Shown here: piece after piece, positions 33,649 through 41,601 of the stretch
How the letters are laid out: each line of letters opens with the position of its first letter
How positions within the stretch are numbered: the stretch's first letter is position 1
Assembly: GCF_902859585.1 (NCBI RefSeq)
Contig: NZ_CADIJM010000002.1
Span: forward strand, 124,001 to 188,000
Direction of reading: 5' to 3'
Origin: Achromobacter animicus
GTDB lineage: Bacteria; Pseudomonadota; Gammaproteobacteria; Burkholderiales; Burkholderiaceae_B
DNA length: 64,000 nt
Notes under the pieces: model-generated
Told to the model about the DNA's origin: nothing
The model's input: only the letters and a program-made list of their open reading frames with translations
Databases searched by the model: none
Translations under genes and position numbers: made by a program

Positions 33649-34536
33649 TCAGGCGTACTTGCCTGTCAGGCCGCCATCCACGAGCAGTTCGGTGCCGGTG
33701 ATGTAGGACGCCTCGTCCGACGCCAGGAAAGCCACCGCATTGGCGACCTCCCATGGCGTGCCCATGCGTCCCATCGGCACCTGCTTGTCGCGTGCCGCAC
33801 GCGCGGCGTCCAGGTCGTTCGCATCGAACATCTTTGCGACATTGGCGGTGACGCGGGGGGTGTCGATCAGGCCGGGTATGACCGTGTTCACGCGGATGCC
33901 GTCGGCGGCGTACTGCTGCGCGGCCATGCGCGCAAAGTGGATGACCGCGGCCTTGCTGACGCTGTAGGCCAGATGCGGATAGCCGGTGTACCGGATGCCC
34001 GCAATGGAAGAGACGGCCACGATGGCGCCGCCGCCCTGCACACGCATGACGGGCGCCAGCAGGCGCGTGGCGATCAGCAGGCTGGTCACGTTCACCTGCT
34101 GGATGCGGTCCCAGTCCGCGATCGAGATGTCTTCGGGGCCGCCGACCTTGCCGATGCCCGCGTTGGCCTGCAGGATGTCGATGCGGCCAAAGCGGCTTAA
34201 CGCCGCGTCGACCGCCGCCTGCATCGCGTCCGGGTCGGCCACGTCGGCCTGCACAGGCAGCGCGCTGCCGCCTGCCGCTTCGGCCTCATGCGCGGCCTCT
34301 TCGGCGGCGGTCAGGTTGGCGTCCAGGGCGATGATGGCCGCACCTTGGCGCGCCAGCGTCACGCAGCTTGCCTTGCCGATGCTCCAGCCGGGCGCGGACG
34401 TGCCCGCGCCTGCGACCAGCGCAACCTTGCCGGCCAGGCGCGCGCCGGACAGCGGGGCAGCGTGAAGGGGCGTGCCGGCAACGGGCGTACCGGCATCGGG
34501 CGTACCGGCATCGGGCGTACCGGACCCCGCGCTCAC
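33649..34536 (-). CDS. SDR family oxidoreductase with repeat-rich N-terminus
   Basis: 295 aa starting at GTG 34536, whose GTGA overlaps the stop of the lyase gene. Residues ~5-35 are a low-complexity GTPDAG repeat encoded by a 15-bp DNA repeat, followed by a classical SDR: cofactor motif VAGAGTSAPGWSIGKA, NAGIGKVGG, catalytic Tyr-Lys in YSVSKAA, and C-terminal GGLTGKYA. Probably oxidises a hydroxyl group in the pathway of the ligase and lyase. An internal start after the repeat is possible. Confidence 0.8.
   Translation of the reverse strand: MSAGSGTPDAGTPDAGTPVAGTPLHAAPLSGARLAGKVALVAGAGTSAPGWSIGKASCVTLARQGAAIIALDANLTAAEEAAHEAEAAGGSALPVQADVADPDAMQAAVDAALSRFGRIDILQANAGIGKVGGPEDISIADWDRIQQVNVTSLLIATRLLAPVMRVQGGGAIVAVSSIAGIRYTGYPHLAYSVSKAAVIHFARMAAQQYAADGIRVNTVIPGLIDTPRVTANVAKMFDANDLDAARAARDKQVPMGRMGTPWEVANAVAFLASDEASYITGTELLVDGGLTGKYA
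34471..34523. repeat. 15-bp in-frame repeat at the SDR 5' end
   Basis: Two exact copies of cgtaccggcatcggg (34486-34500, 34501-34515), a diverged copy at 34471-34485 and a partial at 34516-34523. Being 15 bp, gain or loss keeps the frame and changes the number of PDAGT pentapeptides at the protein N-terminus. Confidence 0.8.
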
Positions 34537-35321
34537 GATTGCCCGCCGTCTTGCTGATGGCTCTTGCCCTTGCCCACGTACGGAATGGCGTGGTCGATGG
34601 TTTCCCAGATGTACCGCCCGGACGGGCTCTGCTGCTCTTCGGCCACGTGCGACACCAGGCCCGCCGCGCGCGAGATCACGGCAAAGCCGCGCATCAGGTC
34701 GGTAGGCACGCCGATCTCGCTGAGCAGCGCGGCCACGGCGCCGGTTGCATTGATGGTGATGTGCTTGCCGTAGGTCTCGTCGATGGCGCTGGCCAGCCAG
34801 CGCAGCGCCTGGACCGACTCGCCGCTCAGTTCGCTTTCCGCCTCGGCCAGCGCCAGCAGCTTGATCGCGCGCGGATCGTCCGGCTTGTGCAGGTGATGGC
34901 CGAAGCCGGGCAGCGGGCTGCGCGACGCGCGGTGTTCGCGGGCAATCGCCAATGCTTCCGCGGGACCGTCGGGTGCCTGACGGATGCGGTCAAGCAGGCG
35001 CGAGCAGTTTTCCATAGTGCCCACGAACTGGCTGCCCACGGCCATCAGCCCGGACGCCACGGCGCCCTGCAGATTCTCGGGTGCGCTCATATAGATCAGG
35101 CGCGTGGCGATCGCGCTGGGCGTCATGCCGTGCTCCATCAGCGTGACCAGCACCGCGTCCACGATGCGCATGTCCACGGGACGTGCGTCGCGGCCGAGGA
35201 TCTGCATGATCATGACTTCGGTAAACGACTTCTTGCCGATTAGGTCTTCGACCAGATCGACGTCGCGATACGACATGCCGGTCAGGTGATGGGCGCAGAG
35301 GCGGGTTTCGGGCTTGTTCAT
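34533..35321 (-). CDS. Citryl-CoA lyase-like, short citrate-synthase-fold protein
   Basis: 262 aa from ATG 35321, which overlaps the ligase stop by 4 bases (ATGA); the long upstream frame lies inside the ligase gene. Contains citrate-synthase-fold active-site elements: GFGHHLHKPDDPRA with the CoA-site His, TINATGAVAALLSEIG, and SRAAGLVSHVAEE. It is about 60% of the citrate synthase length, as in citryl-CoA lyases. Expected to cleave a 3-hydroxyacyl-CoA type substrate to acetyl-CoA plus an oxoacid; the true substrate is unknown. Confidence 0.75.
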   Translation of the reverse strand: MNKPETRLCAHHLTGMSYRDVDLVEDLIGKKSFTEVMIMQILGRDARPVDMRIVDAVLVTLMEHGMTPSAIATRLIYMSAPENLQGAVASGLMAVGSQFVGTMENCSRLLDRIRQAPDGPAEALAIAREHRASRSPLPGFGHHLHKPDDPRAIKLLALAEAESELSGESVQALRWLASAIDETYGKHITINATGAVAALLSEIGVPTDLMRGFAVISRAAGLVSHVAEEQQSPSGRYIWETIDHAIPYVGKGKSHQQDGGQS

Positions 35322-36823
35322 GGCGTTTCCTTCATTGCGGCGTCGCGCACCGCGTTCTTCAGCACCTTGCCCACGCTCGAGCGCGGCAGGCTGTCGTGGA
35401 AATGGATGTGTTTGGGCGTGGCGACCGGACCCAGCAGCGCACGCACGTGCGCCTTGAGTTCGTCGCCATCGGCCTCGGCGCCCGCCTGAAGCTGGACGGC
35501 GGCGTGAACCGCTTCGCCCCACTTGTCGTCGGGCACGCCGAACACCGAGCATTCGTAGACGGCGGGATGCGCGGACAAGGCGTTTTCGACGTCCACCGGA
35601 TAGATGTTGAACCCGCCGGTGATGATGACGTCGCGCAGGCGGTCCTTCAGGAACAGATAGCCGCGCGTGTCTATCAGGCCCGTGTCGCCGGTGTGCAGCC
35701 AGCCGTCCACTACGGTTTCAGCGGTCTTTTCGGGCAGGCGCCAGTAGCCGGTCATCACCAGATCGCCCTGGACCACGACTTCGCCGATTTCGCCGCGTGG
35801 AAGCAGCGTGCCGTCGGGCGCCATGATCGCCACGTCGGACAGCGGTGTGACCCGGCCGACCGACGCGCGATTTTCCGGTGCTTCGAGATCAGCGGGGCGC
35901 AGCACCGTGACGATCTGCGGCGCCTCGGTCTGGCCGTAGGTCGTGCCCAGCACCGCGCCGAAGAAGGCGCGCGCGCGCTCGATCTTTTCGACGGGCATGG
36001 GCGCCCCGCCGTAGATCAGGTTGCGCAGATGCGGGAAGTCCGCGCGGGAGACGCCGGGCTGCGCCATGATCATGTAGATCAGCGTGGGCGGCATGAAGCT
36101 CAGCGTGCCGCCGCGCTCGCGAAATGCCTCGGTGATCGTGGCGGGCGACACACTGTCCAGCAGCAGATGCGCGCCGCCCTGCGCCAGCACCGGCAACAGA
36201 TAGGTGCCGGTGCCGTGCGTGATGGGTGCGGACACGACGTAGCGGTCTTCGGCGGTGAGGCCCCAGTTGAGGATCTGGTTGACGATGCCGGCGTTCCACG
36301 CGTGATACGGCTGCATCACGCCCTTGGGCAGGCCGGTGGTGCCACCCGTGAACTTGATGGCCTGCGTGGCGTCGCGCGGCAAGGCGTGACGCGCCGGAGC
36401 GCGGTCGGCAAAACGCGCGAGCAGCGCGTCCAGCGCCAGGTCAGCGGCCGCCTCGTCCAGCACGATGCGTCGTGCTGAACCCGCGGGCACGAGCGGCGCG
36501 CCTACGTCGTCGACGATCACAATGGTCGGCTCGGTCGCATCCAGGATGCGGCCGATCTCGCGCGCGGTGCTGCGGTAGTTCAGCGGCACCCAGACCTTGC
36601 CGCTGGCTAGCACCGCCAGCAGCGCCAGGATGTGACGCGCCGAGTTGCCGGCGCAGATGGCCACGCGCGTCTGCGGCTCGGGGTCCAGATCCTGCAGGGC
36701 GGCGGCCAGTGCACGCGTGTCCGCCGCCAGCCGCGCGTAAGTCACCTGCCCATCGGGACCGTCGAGCGCCACGCGGTCCGGGTACTGCTCGGCGGCGCGG
36801 AAGAAGAAATCAATCGGGTACAC
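35318..36823 (-). CDS. AMP-dependent acyl-CoA synthetase/ligase
   Basis: 501 aa, ANL superfamily. P-loop IKFTGGTTGLPKGVM, adenylate motif TYGQTEAPQ, hinge GWLHTGDTGLIDTRGYLFLKDR and catalytic Lys near the C-terminus (SSVGKVLKNAVR; the usual PRTxxGK reads PRSSVGK). Activates a carboxylic acid to its CoA thioester. 17 bases downstream of the Bug gene and overlapping the lyase gene, it forms the CoA-activation step of this operon. Confidence 0.88.
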   Translation of the reverse strand: MYPIDFFFRAAEQYPDRVALDGPDGQVTYARLAADTRALAAALQDLDPEPQTRVAICAGNSARHILALLAVLASGKVWVPLNYRSTAREIGRILDATEPTIVIVDDVGAPLVPAGSARRIVLDEAAADLALDALLARFADRAPARHALPRDATQAIKFTGGTTGLPKGVMQPYHAWNAGIVNQILNWGLTAEDRYVVSAPITHGTGTYLLPVLAQGGAHLLLDSVSPATITEAFRERGGTLSFMPPTLIYMIMAQPGVSRADFPHLRNLIYGGAPMPVEKIERARAFFGAVLGTTYGQTEAPQIVTVLRPADLEAPENRASVGRVTPLSDVAIMAPDGTLLPRGEIGEVVVQGDLVMTGYWRLPEKTAETVVDGWLHTGDTGLIDTRGYLFLKDRLRDVIITGGFNIYPVDVENALSAHPAVYECSVFGVPDDKWGEAVHAAVQLQAGAEADGDELKAHVRALLGPVATPKHIHFHDSLPRSSVGKVLKNAVRDAAMKETP

Positions 36824-36840
36824 CTATGCTCCTTGGATGC

Positions 36841-37830
36841 TTAATTGGCCTTGAGGTTGGCGCTTTTCACCACCGCGCCCCATTTGTCGATCTCGCTGGC
36901 GATCTTCTTGGCGAAGGTCTCCGGCGTGTTCGGCGCTTGGGGCGGGAAGAAGCCGCCTTGCTTGTAGGAGGTTTGCAGGGCTGGCGTCGCGAGCGCCTTG
37001 TTCAGCGCCTGGTTCAGGCGGTCGATGACGGGCCGGGGCGTGCCGGCCGGCGCCACCAGGCCAAACCACGATTCCACGTCGAAGTCAGGCAGGCCGGACT
37101 CCGCCAAGGTGGGCACATCGGGCGTGGCCGGCAGGCGCTGGGGCGAGGTGACGCCGATGGCGCGCAGCTTGCCCGCCTGCACGTGGGGCAGGGACGAGGG
37201 CAGGTTGTCGAACATGGAGTCCACCTGACCGCCCAGCAGGTCCGCCACGGCGGGACCGCTGCCGCGATACGGTACGTGCAGGATGTCGGTGCCGGTCTTC
37301 ATCTTGAAGAGCTCGCAGGACAGATGAATGGACGATCCGCTGCCGGACGACGCGCACGTCAGCTTGCCGGGATGCTGCTTGGCATAGGCGATGTATTCCT
37401 GCACCGTCTTGATGGGCAGCTTGGGATTGACCACCAGGATGTTCGGAATGGTCGCCAGCAACCCGACGGGTTCGACGCCTTTGACGAAGTCGTAATTGAG
37501 CTGGCTGTACAGCGTGCGGTTGATGGTGTTGGCGATCGACCCGACATAGAGCGTGTACCCGTCGGGCGCGGCACGCGAGACGATCTCGGCGCCGATGTTG
37601 CTGTTGGCCCCGGTCTTGTTCTCGACCACGACCGTCTGCCCCAGCTCTTCGGCCAGGGACTTGGCCATCAGGCGTGCCACGATGTCGGTTGCGCCGCCGG
37701 CCGCATAGCCGACGACAAGGGTGATGGGGCGATCGGGATAGGGTTTGGCCGCCCAGGCCGGGGCGGCGGTCATCAGCGCCCCGCTCAAGGCTACCGCCGC
37801 AGCGGTCCAGCGCTTGCCGAATGTCTTCAT
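36841..37830 (-). CDS. Tripartite tricarboxylate transporter binding protein (Bug family)
   Basis: 329 aa; signal peptide (ALSGALMTAAPAWA-AKPYPDR), then RPITLVVGYAAGGATDIVAR and ENKTGANSNIGAEIV, PYRGSGPAVADLLGGQVD. First gene of the minus-strand operon Bug-ligase-lyase-SDR, so it likely captures the organic acid the operon degrades. Divergent from an IclR regulator, 69 bp away. Confidence 0.9.
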   Translation of the reverse strand: MKTFGKRWTAAAVALSGALMTAAPAWAAKPYPDRPITLVVGYAAGGATDIVARLMAKSLAEELGQTVVVENKTGANSNIGAEIVSRAAPDGYTLYVGSIANTINRTLYSQLNYDFVKGVEPVGLLATIPNILVVNPKLPIKTVQEYIAYAKQHPGKLTCASSGSGSSIHLSCELFKMKTGTDILHVPYRGSGPAVADLLGGQVDSMFDNLPSSLPHVQAGKLRAIGVTSPQRLPATPDVPTLAESGLPDFDVESWFGLVAPAGTPRPVIDRLNQALNKALATPALQTSYKQGGFFPPQAPNTPETFAKKIASEIDKWGAVVKSANLKAN

Positions 37831-37860
37831 TGTTGTCTCCGTCCTGTTTGTCTAATAATT

Positions 37861-37880
37861 GGACAGATCTTCGTCTGTCC
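37861..37880. promoter_or_regulatory. Putative IclR operator
   Basis: GGACAGA (37861-37867) and TCTGTCC (37874-37880) form a 7-bp inverted repeat with a 6-bp spacer in the middle of the 69-bp divergent gap, where a dimeric IclR repressor could cover both promoters. Confidence 0.55.
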
Positions 37881-37899
37881 GCCTTCATATTCGGCTTTG

Positions 37900-38721
37900 A
37901 TGGAGGCCCTATCAACGCAAGGTGTCCAGAAATTGAACAAACCGGATTCCGAGGGTTCCGGTCCGCGCATCCTGCGGCGCGGGCTGAAGGTGCTGGGCGT
38001 GCTGCGCCAGGCCGGCGCGGCCGGCATGCACGTCGTGGACATTGCGCGGGCCGCGGGCATGCAGCGGTCCACGGTGTATCGCTACCTGGATGTGCTGGTC
38101 GAGGAGGGCTACGCGCTTCGGGAATCGGGCGCGCCGCGCTGGCGCGTTGCTGAACTGGGCGTGATGATGGCCGGCGACCCGCACGCGCAGGCCGTGCGCA
38201 GTCTTCGGCCATTGCTGCGACAGATCAGCGACGTCAGCGGCGATTCGGCGTTTCTCATCTGCCGCGCTGCGAATGATTCGCTGTGCCTGCATCGCGAGGT
38301 TGGCAATTACCCCGTGCAGGTGCTGGCCGTGACGGTCGGGCACCGCCAGCCGTTGGGCGTGGGCGCGGCCGGGTTGGCGCTGCTGGGCGCCCTGCCGGCC
38401 GCGGAAGCCGACGAGGTGGTGATGCAGAACGAGCAGGCGCTACGCGCCTACGGCGGGATGACGGTGGCGCAGATGCGGCGGCTGGTGGAAAACACGCGCG
38501 GGCGCGGCTGGGCCGTGGTGGGAAACGCGGCGGTGCCGGGCGTGTTGGGTGTCGGCATGGCGCTGTGCGATGCGGGCGGCTATCCGCGGCTGGCGGTCAG
38601 CGTGTCCAGCCTCATCAGCCGGATGCAGGCGCCGCGCCAGCGCAGCATTGCCGAACTGATCCGCGCGCAGGTGTCGCAAAGCGGATTCGGCATGCCGCAC
38701 GGGGCGGGCGAGGGGGATTGA
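37900..38721 (+). CDS. IclR family transcriptional regulator
   Basis: 273 aa from ATG 37900. The same frame is open far upstream but there it is antisense to the Bug and ligase genes. No good ribosome site precedes 37900; TTG 37933 (LNKPDSEG) is an alternative start. Winged helix with RRGLKVLGVLRQAGAAGMHV and GMQRSTVYRYLDVLVEEGYA; C-terminal IclR effector domain (LREVG-like LHREVGNYPVQVLAVTVG). Likely controls the divergent Bug-ligase-lyase-SDR operon. Confidence 0.85.
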   Translation: MEALSTQGVQKLNKPDSEGSGPRILRRGLKVLGVLRQAGAAGMHVVDIARAAGMQRSTVYRYLDVLVEEGYALRESGAPRWRVAELGVMMAGDPHAQAVRSLRPLLRQISDVSGDSAFLICRAANDSLCLHREVGNYPVQVLAVTVGHRQPLGVGAAGLALLGALPAAEADEVVMQNEQALRAYGGMTVAQMRRLVENTRGRGWAVVGNAAVPGVLGVGMALCDAGGYPRLAVSVSSLISRMQAPRQRSIAELIRAQVSQSGFGMPHGAGEGD

Positions 38722-38723
38722 GG

Positions 38724-38751
38724 CCCGCCGCGATGCCGTTCCGGCGGCGGG
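38724..38751. terminator. Hairpin between convergent IclR and DUF934 genes
   Basis: CCCGCCGC (38724-38731) / GCGGCGGG (38744-38751) with a 12-base loop in a 45-bp convergent gap; no T-tract. Confidence 0.45.
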
Positions 38752-38766
38752 TGGGGGCCGTTTCGT

Positions 38767-39312
38767 TCAGGCCGCGGCCGGCGTCGGCACGCGGTACGTC
38801 TTCTGGTAATGCACCGTGAACGTCTTGAAGGCGTCCAGCGCCTTGTGCGGGTCGTGTCCCGGCTTGACGAGGAAGCTGTCAAAGCCCACGCGCGCCTGGT
38901 AGTGGATGGTGTCGATCATCACGTCGCCGACTGCGCGCAGCTCGCCCTGCCAGTCGTAGCGCGTGCGCAGCAGCTGCGCCAGCGAATAACCGCGGCCATC
39001 GGTGTAGACCGGAAAGTCCACGGCGATGAACGCGATGCCCTCGGGATGCAGCACGCCATCGGCGTCCGCCAGGTCCGTCAGGTCGGCGTCGGGGTTGAGC
39101 AGCACGGCCACGGGATGCTTGTGGCGGCGCAGCGTGTTGCGCGAAGTCTTCCAGACGGCCAGCGGCACGATCCAGCCGGGTTCGTCGGACGGGACCTGGC
39201 CTTCGGCGGGCACTTCGGGTTCGGGGACGAACGGACGCGATGTGTCGGCCTCGAGTTTGCCGTTGCGGATGAGATGCGGGCCGGGGGCGTCGTGGGCGTA
39301 GATCTCAGACAT
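38767..39312 (-). CDS. DUF934 protein, sulfite-reductase-associated
   Basis: 181 aa. Family features WIVPLAVWKTSRNTLRRHKH, FPVYTDGRGYSLAQLLRTRY and GELRAVGDVMIDTIHYQARV. DUF934 proteins are encoded next to cysI in many beta- and alphaproteobacteria and are thought to help electron delivery or assembly in sulfite reduction, though the mechanism is unproven. Its ATG overlaps the cysI end by 8 bases, so translation is coupled. Confidence 0.88.
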   Translation of the reverse strand: MSEIYAHDAPGPHLIRNGKLEADTSRPFVPEPEVPAEGQVPSDEPGWIVPLAVWKTSRNTLRRHKHPVAVLLNPDADLTDLADADGVLHPEGIAFIAVDFPVYTDGRGYSLAQLLRTRYDWQGELRAVGDVMIDTIHYQARVGFDSFLVKPGHDPHKALDAFKTFTVHYQKTYRVPTPAAA

Positions 39313-41047
39313 GGGCGGGCTCCGCTTGCTGCGTGGGTTTGGCGAAGGCAGGGTCCGCGTACACGTCCTGCTTGAAGGGATCGATGCCGACGCGGTCCAC
39401 CACGTCGATGAAGCGTTCGGCGTCGCTGTCGCGCAAACCCAGATACGTGCGGATCAACCGGTCCACCACGCCCGGCACCTGATGGCGCGCGAACGACGGG
39501 CCGATGATGCGGCCGATGGCCGCGCCGCCGCCATGCGTGGATTCGAGATCGGGCAGCGGCTTGGCGGCGCCGTTCTGGCGGCCGCCCACCGTGACCTGAT
39601 ACCACTCCTCGCCGGCCTTATCGACGCCAAGAATGCCGATGTGGCCCACATGGTGATGGCCGCAGGAGTTGATGCAGCCCGAGATGTTCAGATCGAGTTC
39701 GCCGATCTCGAACAGGTAATCCAGGTTGTCGAACTGGCGCTGGATGGCTTCGGCCACGGGAATGGAGACGGCGTTGGCCAGCGCGCAGAAGTCTCCGCCC
39801 GGACAGGCGATGATGTTGGTGAGCAGACCGACGTTGGGCGTGGCGAGGTTCAGGGCCTCGAGCTTTTGCCACAACTCGTGCAGCCGCGCGCGGCGCACGT
39901 CGGCCAGGATCAGGTTCTGTTCGTGCGACACGCGCAGTTCGCCATAACCGAAGTCGTCGGCCAGGTCGGCCACCGCATCCATCTGGTCCGCGGTGATGTC
40001 GCCCGGCGGCACGCCGGTGGGTTTGAGCGACACGGTCACGGCGGCGTAGCCGGCAACCTTGTGCGCATGCACGTTGGTGCGCAGCCAGCGCGCGAAGCGC
40101 TTGTCGCCCGCGGCCAGCGCGTCGGTGTTGTCGATGTCGGACGCGGCGGCGGCGTCGTGCTGCGGCCAGACGAAGCGCGCCTTGATGCGGTCCACGAATT
40201 CCTGCGTGATGGTGTCGGGGCCGCCCTTGATGCGCTGCCACTCTTCATCGACCTGCTGCGCGTAGACCTCGGGCGTCAGGTCTTTGACCAGGATCTTGAT
40301 GCGCGCCTTGTACTTGTTGTCGCGGCGGCCATGCAGGTTGTAGACCCGCAGCGCGGCCTGCAGATAGGTCAGCAGGTGCTGCCATTCGACGAACGGATTG
40401 ATGAGCTTGCCGACGATGGGCGTGCGGCCCAGGCCGCCGCCGATCCACACGCGAAAGCCCAGCTTGCCATCGCGCTCGACGGCCTGCAGGCCGATGTCGT
40501 GCACGCCCACGGCCGCGCGGTCTTCCACGGCGCCGCTGACAGCAATCTTGAACTTGCGCGGCAGGAAGGCGAACTCGGGATGCAGCGTGGACCACTGGCG
40601 GATGATCTCGCACCAGATCAGCGGATCCACGAGTTCGTCCGGCGCGACGCCGGCAAAGTGGTCGGTGGTGGTGTTGCGGATGCAGTTGCCGCTGGTCTGG
40701 ATGGCGTGCATCTGCACCGTGGCGAGTTCCGCCAGGATGTCTGGCACGTCTTCCAGCTTGGGCCAGTTGAACTGGATGTTCTGGCGCGTGCTGAAGTGTC
40801 CGTAGCCGCGGTCCCACTTGCGCGCGATGTGCGCCAGGGTGCGCAACTGGCGGGACGCCAGCAGGCCATACGGAATGGCGACGCGCAGCATGGGGGCGTG
40901 GCGCTGGATGTACAGGCCGTTCTGCAGGCGCAGGACGCGGAAATCGTCCTCGGTTAGCTGGCCGTCGAGAAAGCGGCGCGTCTGATCGGCAAACTGCGCG
41001 ACACGCTGCTCGACAAGCTGTTGGTCGACGGGGTCATACACGTACAT
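39305..41047 (-). CDS. cysI: Sulfite reductase (ferredoxin/NADPH type) hemoprotein, CysI
   Basis: 580 aa from ATG 41047 (MYVYDPVDQQ); the frame upstream to 41152 has no family similarity. Siroheme-[4Fe-4S] enzyme that reduces sulfite to sulfide for cysteine synthesis. Cluster ligands C415, C421 (ACPGGDFCALANA) and C458, C462 (GCINSCGHHH) in the C-X5-C and C-X3-C pattern; RQNIQFNWPKLEDVPD in the N-terminal half. No cysJ flavoprotein is adjacent. Some nitrite reductases share these motifs, but the DUF934 partner favours sulfite. Confidence 0.93.
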   Translation of the reverse strand: MYVYDPVDQQLVEQRVAQFADQTRRFLDGQLTEDDFRVLRLQNGLYIQRHAPMLRVAIPYGLLASRQLRTLAHIARKWDRGYGHFSTRQNIQFNWPKLEDVPDILAELATVQMHAIQTSGNCIRNTTTDHFAGVAPDELVDPLIWCEIIRQWSTLHPEFAFLPRKFKIAVSGAVEDRAAVGVHDIGLQAVERDGKLGFRVWIGGGLGRTPIVGKLINPFVEWQHLLTYLQAALRVYNLHGRRDNKYKARIKILVKDLTPEVYAQQVDEEWQRIKGGPDTITQEFVDRIKARFVWPQHDAAAASDIDNTDALAAGDKRFARWLRTNVHAHKVAGYAAVTVSLKPTGVPPGDITADQMDAVADLADDFGYGELRVSHEQNLILADVRRARLHELWQKLEALNLATPNVGLLTNIIACPGGDFCALANAVSIPVAEAIQRQFDNLDYLFEIGELDLNISGCINSCGHHHVGHIGILGVDKAGEEWYQVTVGGRQNGAAKPLPDLESTHGGGAAIGRIIGPSFARHQVPGVVDRLIRTYLGLRDSDAERFIDVVDRVGIDPFKQDVYADPAFAKPTQQAEPAHV

Positions 41048-41187
41048 GTCTACTGCCCTTGGAAGTCTTTTCGGTCTGAACCCCGGGGGCGGGGTCGGGC
41101 GCACGGCGCCGGCAAAACGGGATTCATAACCGTAACAGCGACCCGCGAACACCGTCTAAGTCATTCTGGTAATAAAGAAATAAGGGC

Positions 41188-41255
41188 CCCCACGCTGCGC
41201 GCGCCAGCTGCCCCCCGAGGGGGCTGCCCGCCTCCGGGCGGCCGGGCGGCCATTT
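41188..41255. repeat. GC-rich hairpin element, possible dispersed Burkholderiales repeat
   Basis: The stretch around CCCCCACGCTGCGCGCGCC and CTGCCCCCCGAGGGGGCTG folds into GCCCCC-CGA-GGGGGC (41210-41224) and GCCCG-CCTC-CGGGC (41226-41239). I recall near-identical segments between genes in many Burkholderiales genomes. It occupies the gap between cysI and the DUF2970 gene; the rest of the gap (41048-41187) shows nothing I can identify beyond the presumed cysI promoter. Confidence 0.5.
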
Positions 41256-41290
41256 TTGCGGAGGTCGTCGAAACCAGCCGCGAGCGTACG

Positions 41291-41327
41291 CGCATATATG
41301 AATATGCGGCTTGTCGTAGAACAAGCC
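41291..41327 (-). terminator. Adjacent hairpins after the DUF2970 gene
   Basis: GGCTTGT (41308-41314) / ACAAGCC (41321-41327) with a 6-base loop lies 10 bases past the stop, followed by CGCATAT (41291-41297) / ATATGCG (41302-41308). Plausible transcript end, without a clear T-tract. Confidence 0.45.
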
Positions 41328-41336
41328 CCTAAACCC

Positions 41337-41528
41337 CTACAACGCCGCATTCACCGCCCAGCGGGCCACGAACACCAGAATGATCACCAGGCAGGCCGCG
41401 AGTAGCAGGCCGGTGGCGATGAGGGGGCCGGGCTTGTTGTGGGCGATGTCGGCATCGTAGCCGCGGCCGCGGCGTACGCCGAAGAAGGCCCACAGCACGG
41501 AGCGGACCGTGCGCAGGAAACCGAGCAT
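41337..41528 (-). CDS. DUF2970 small membrane protein
   Basis: 63 aa. Begins with the DUF2970 pattern FLRTVRSVLWAFFGVRRGRG and ends with one transmembrane helix (GPLIATGLLLAACLVIILVF). Small inner-membrane proteins of this type are common in beta-proteobacteria; no function is established. Confidence 0.85.
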   Translation of the reverse strand: MLGFLRTVRSVLWAFFGVRRGRGYDADIAHNKPGPLIATGLLLAACLVIILVFVARWAVNAAL

Positions 41529-41601
41529 ATGCGCCTCCGGGCGGATTATTGACGGCCCACTGTAGACGCTGGCGTGTCCGGCAGACAGATGCAGATTCGC
41601 G

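Noticed and set aside
36472-37899. N-terminal extension of the IclR regulator frame
   Set aside because: This part is antisense to the Bug and ligase genes; the IclR fold only begins after 37900.
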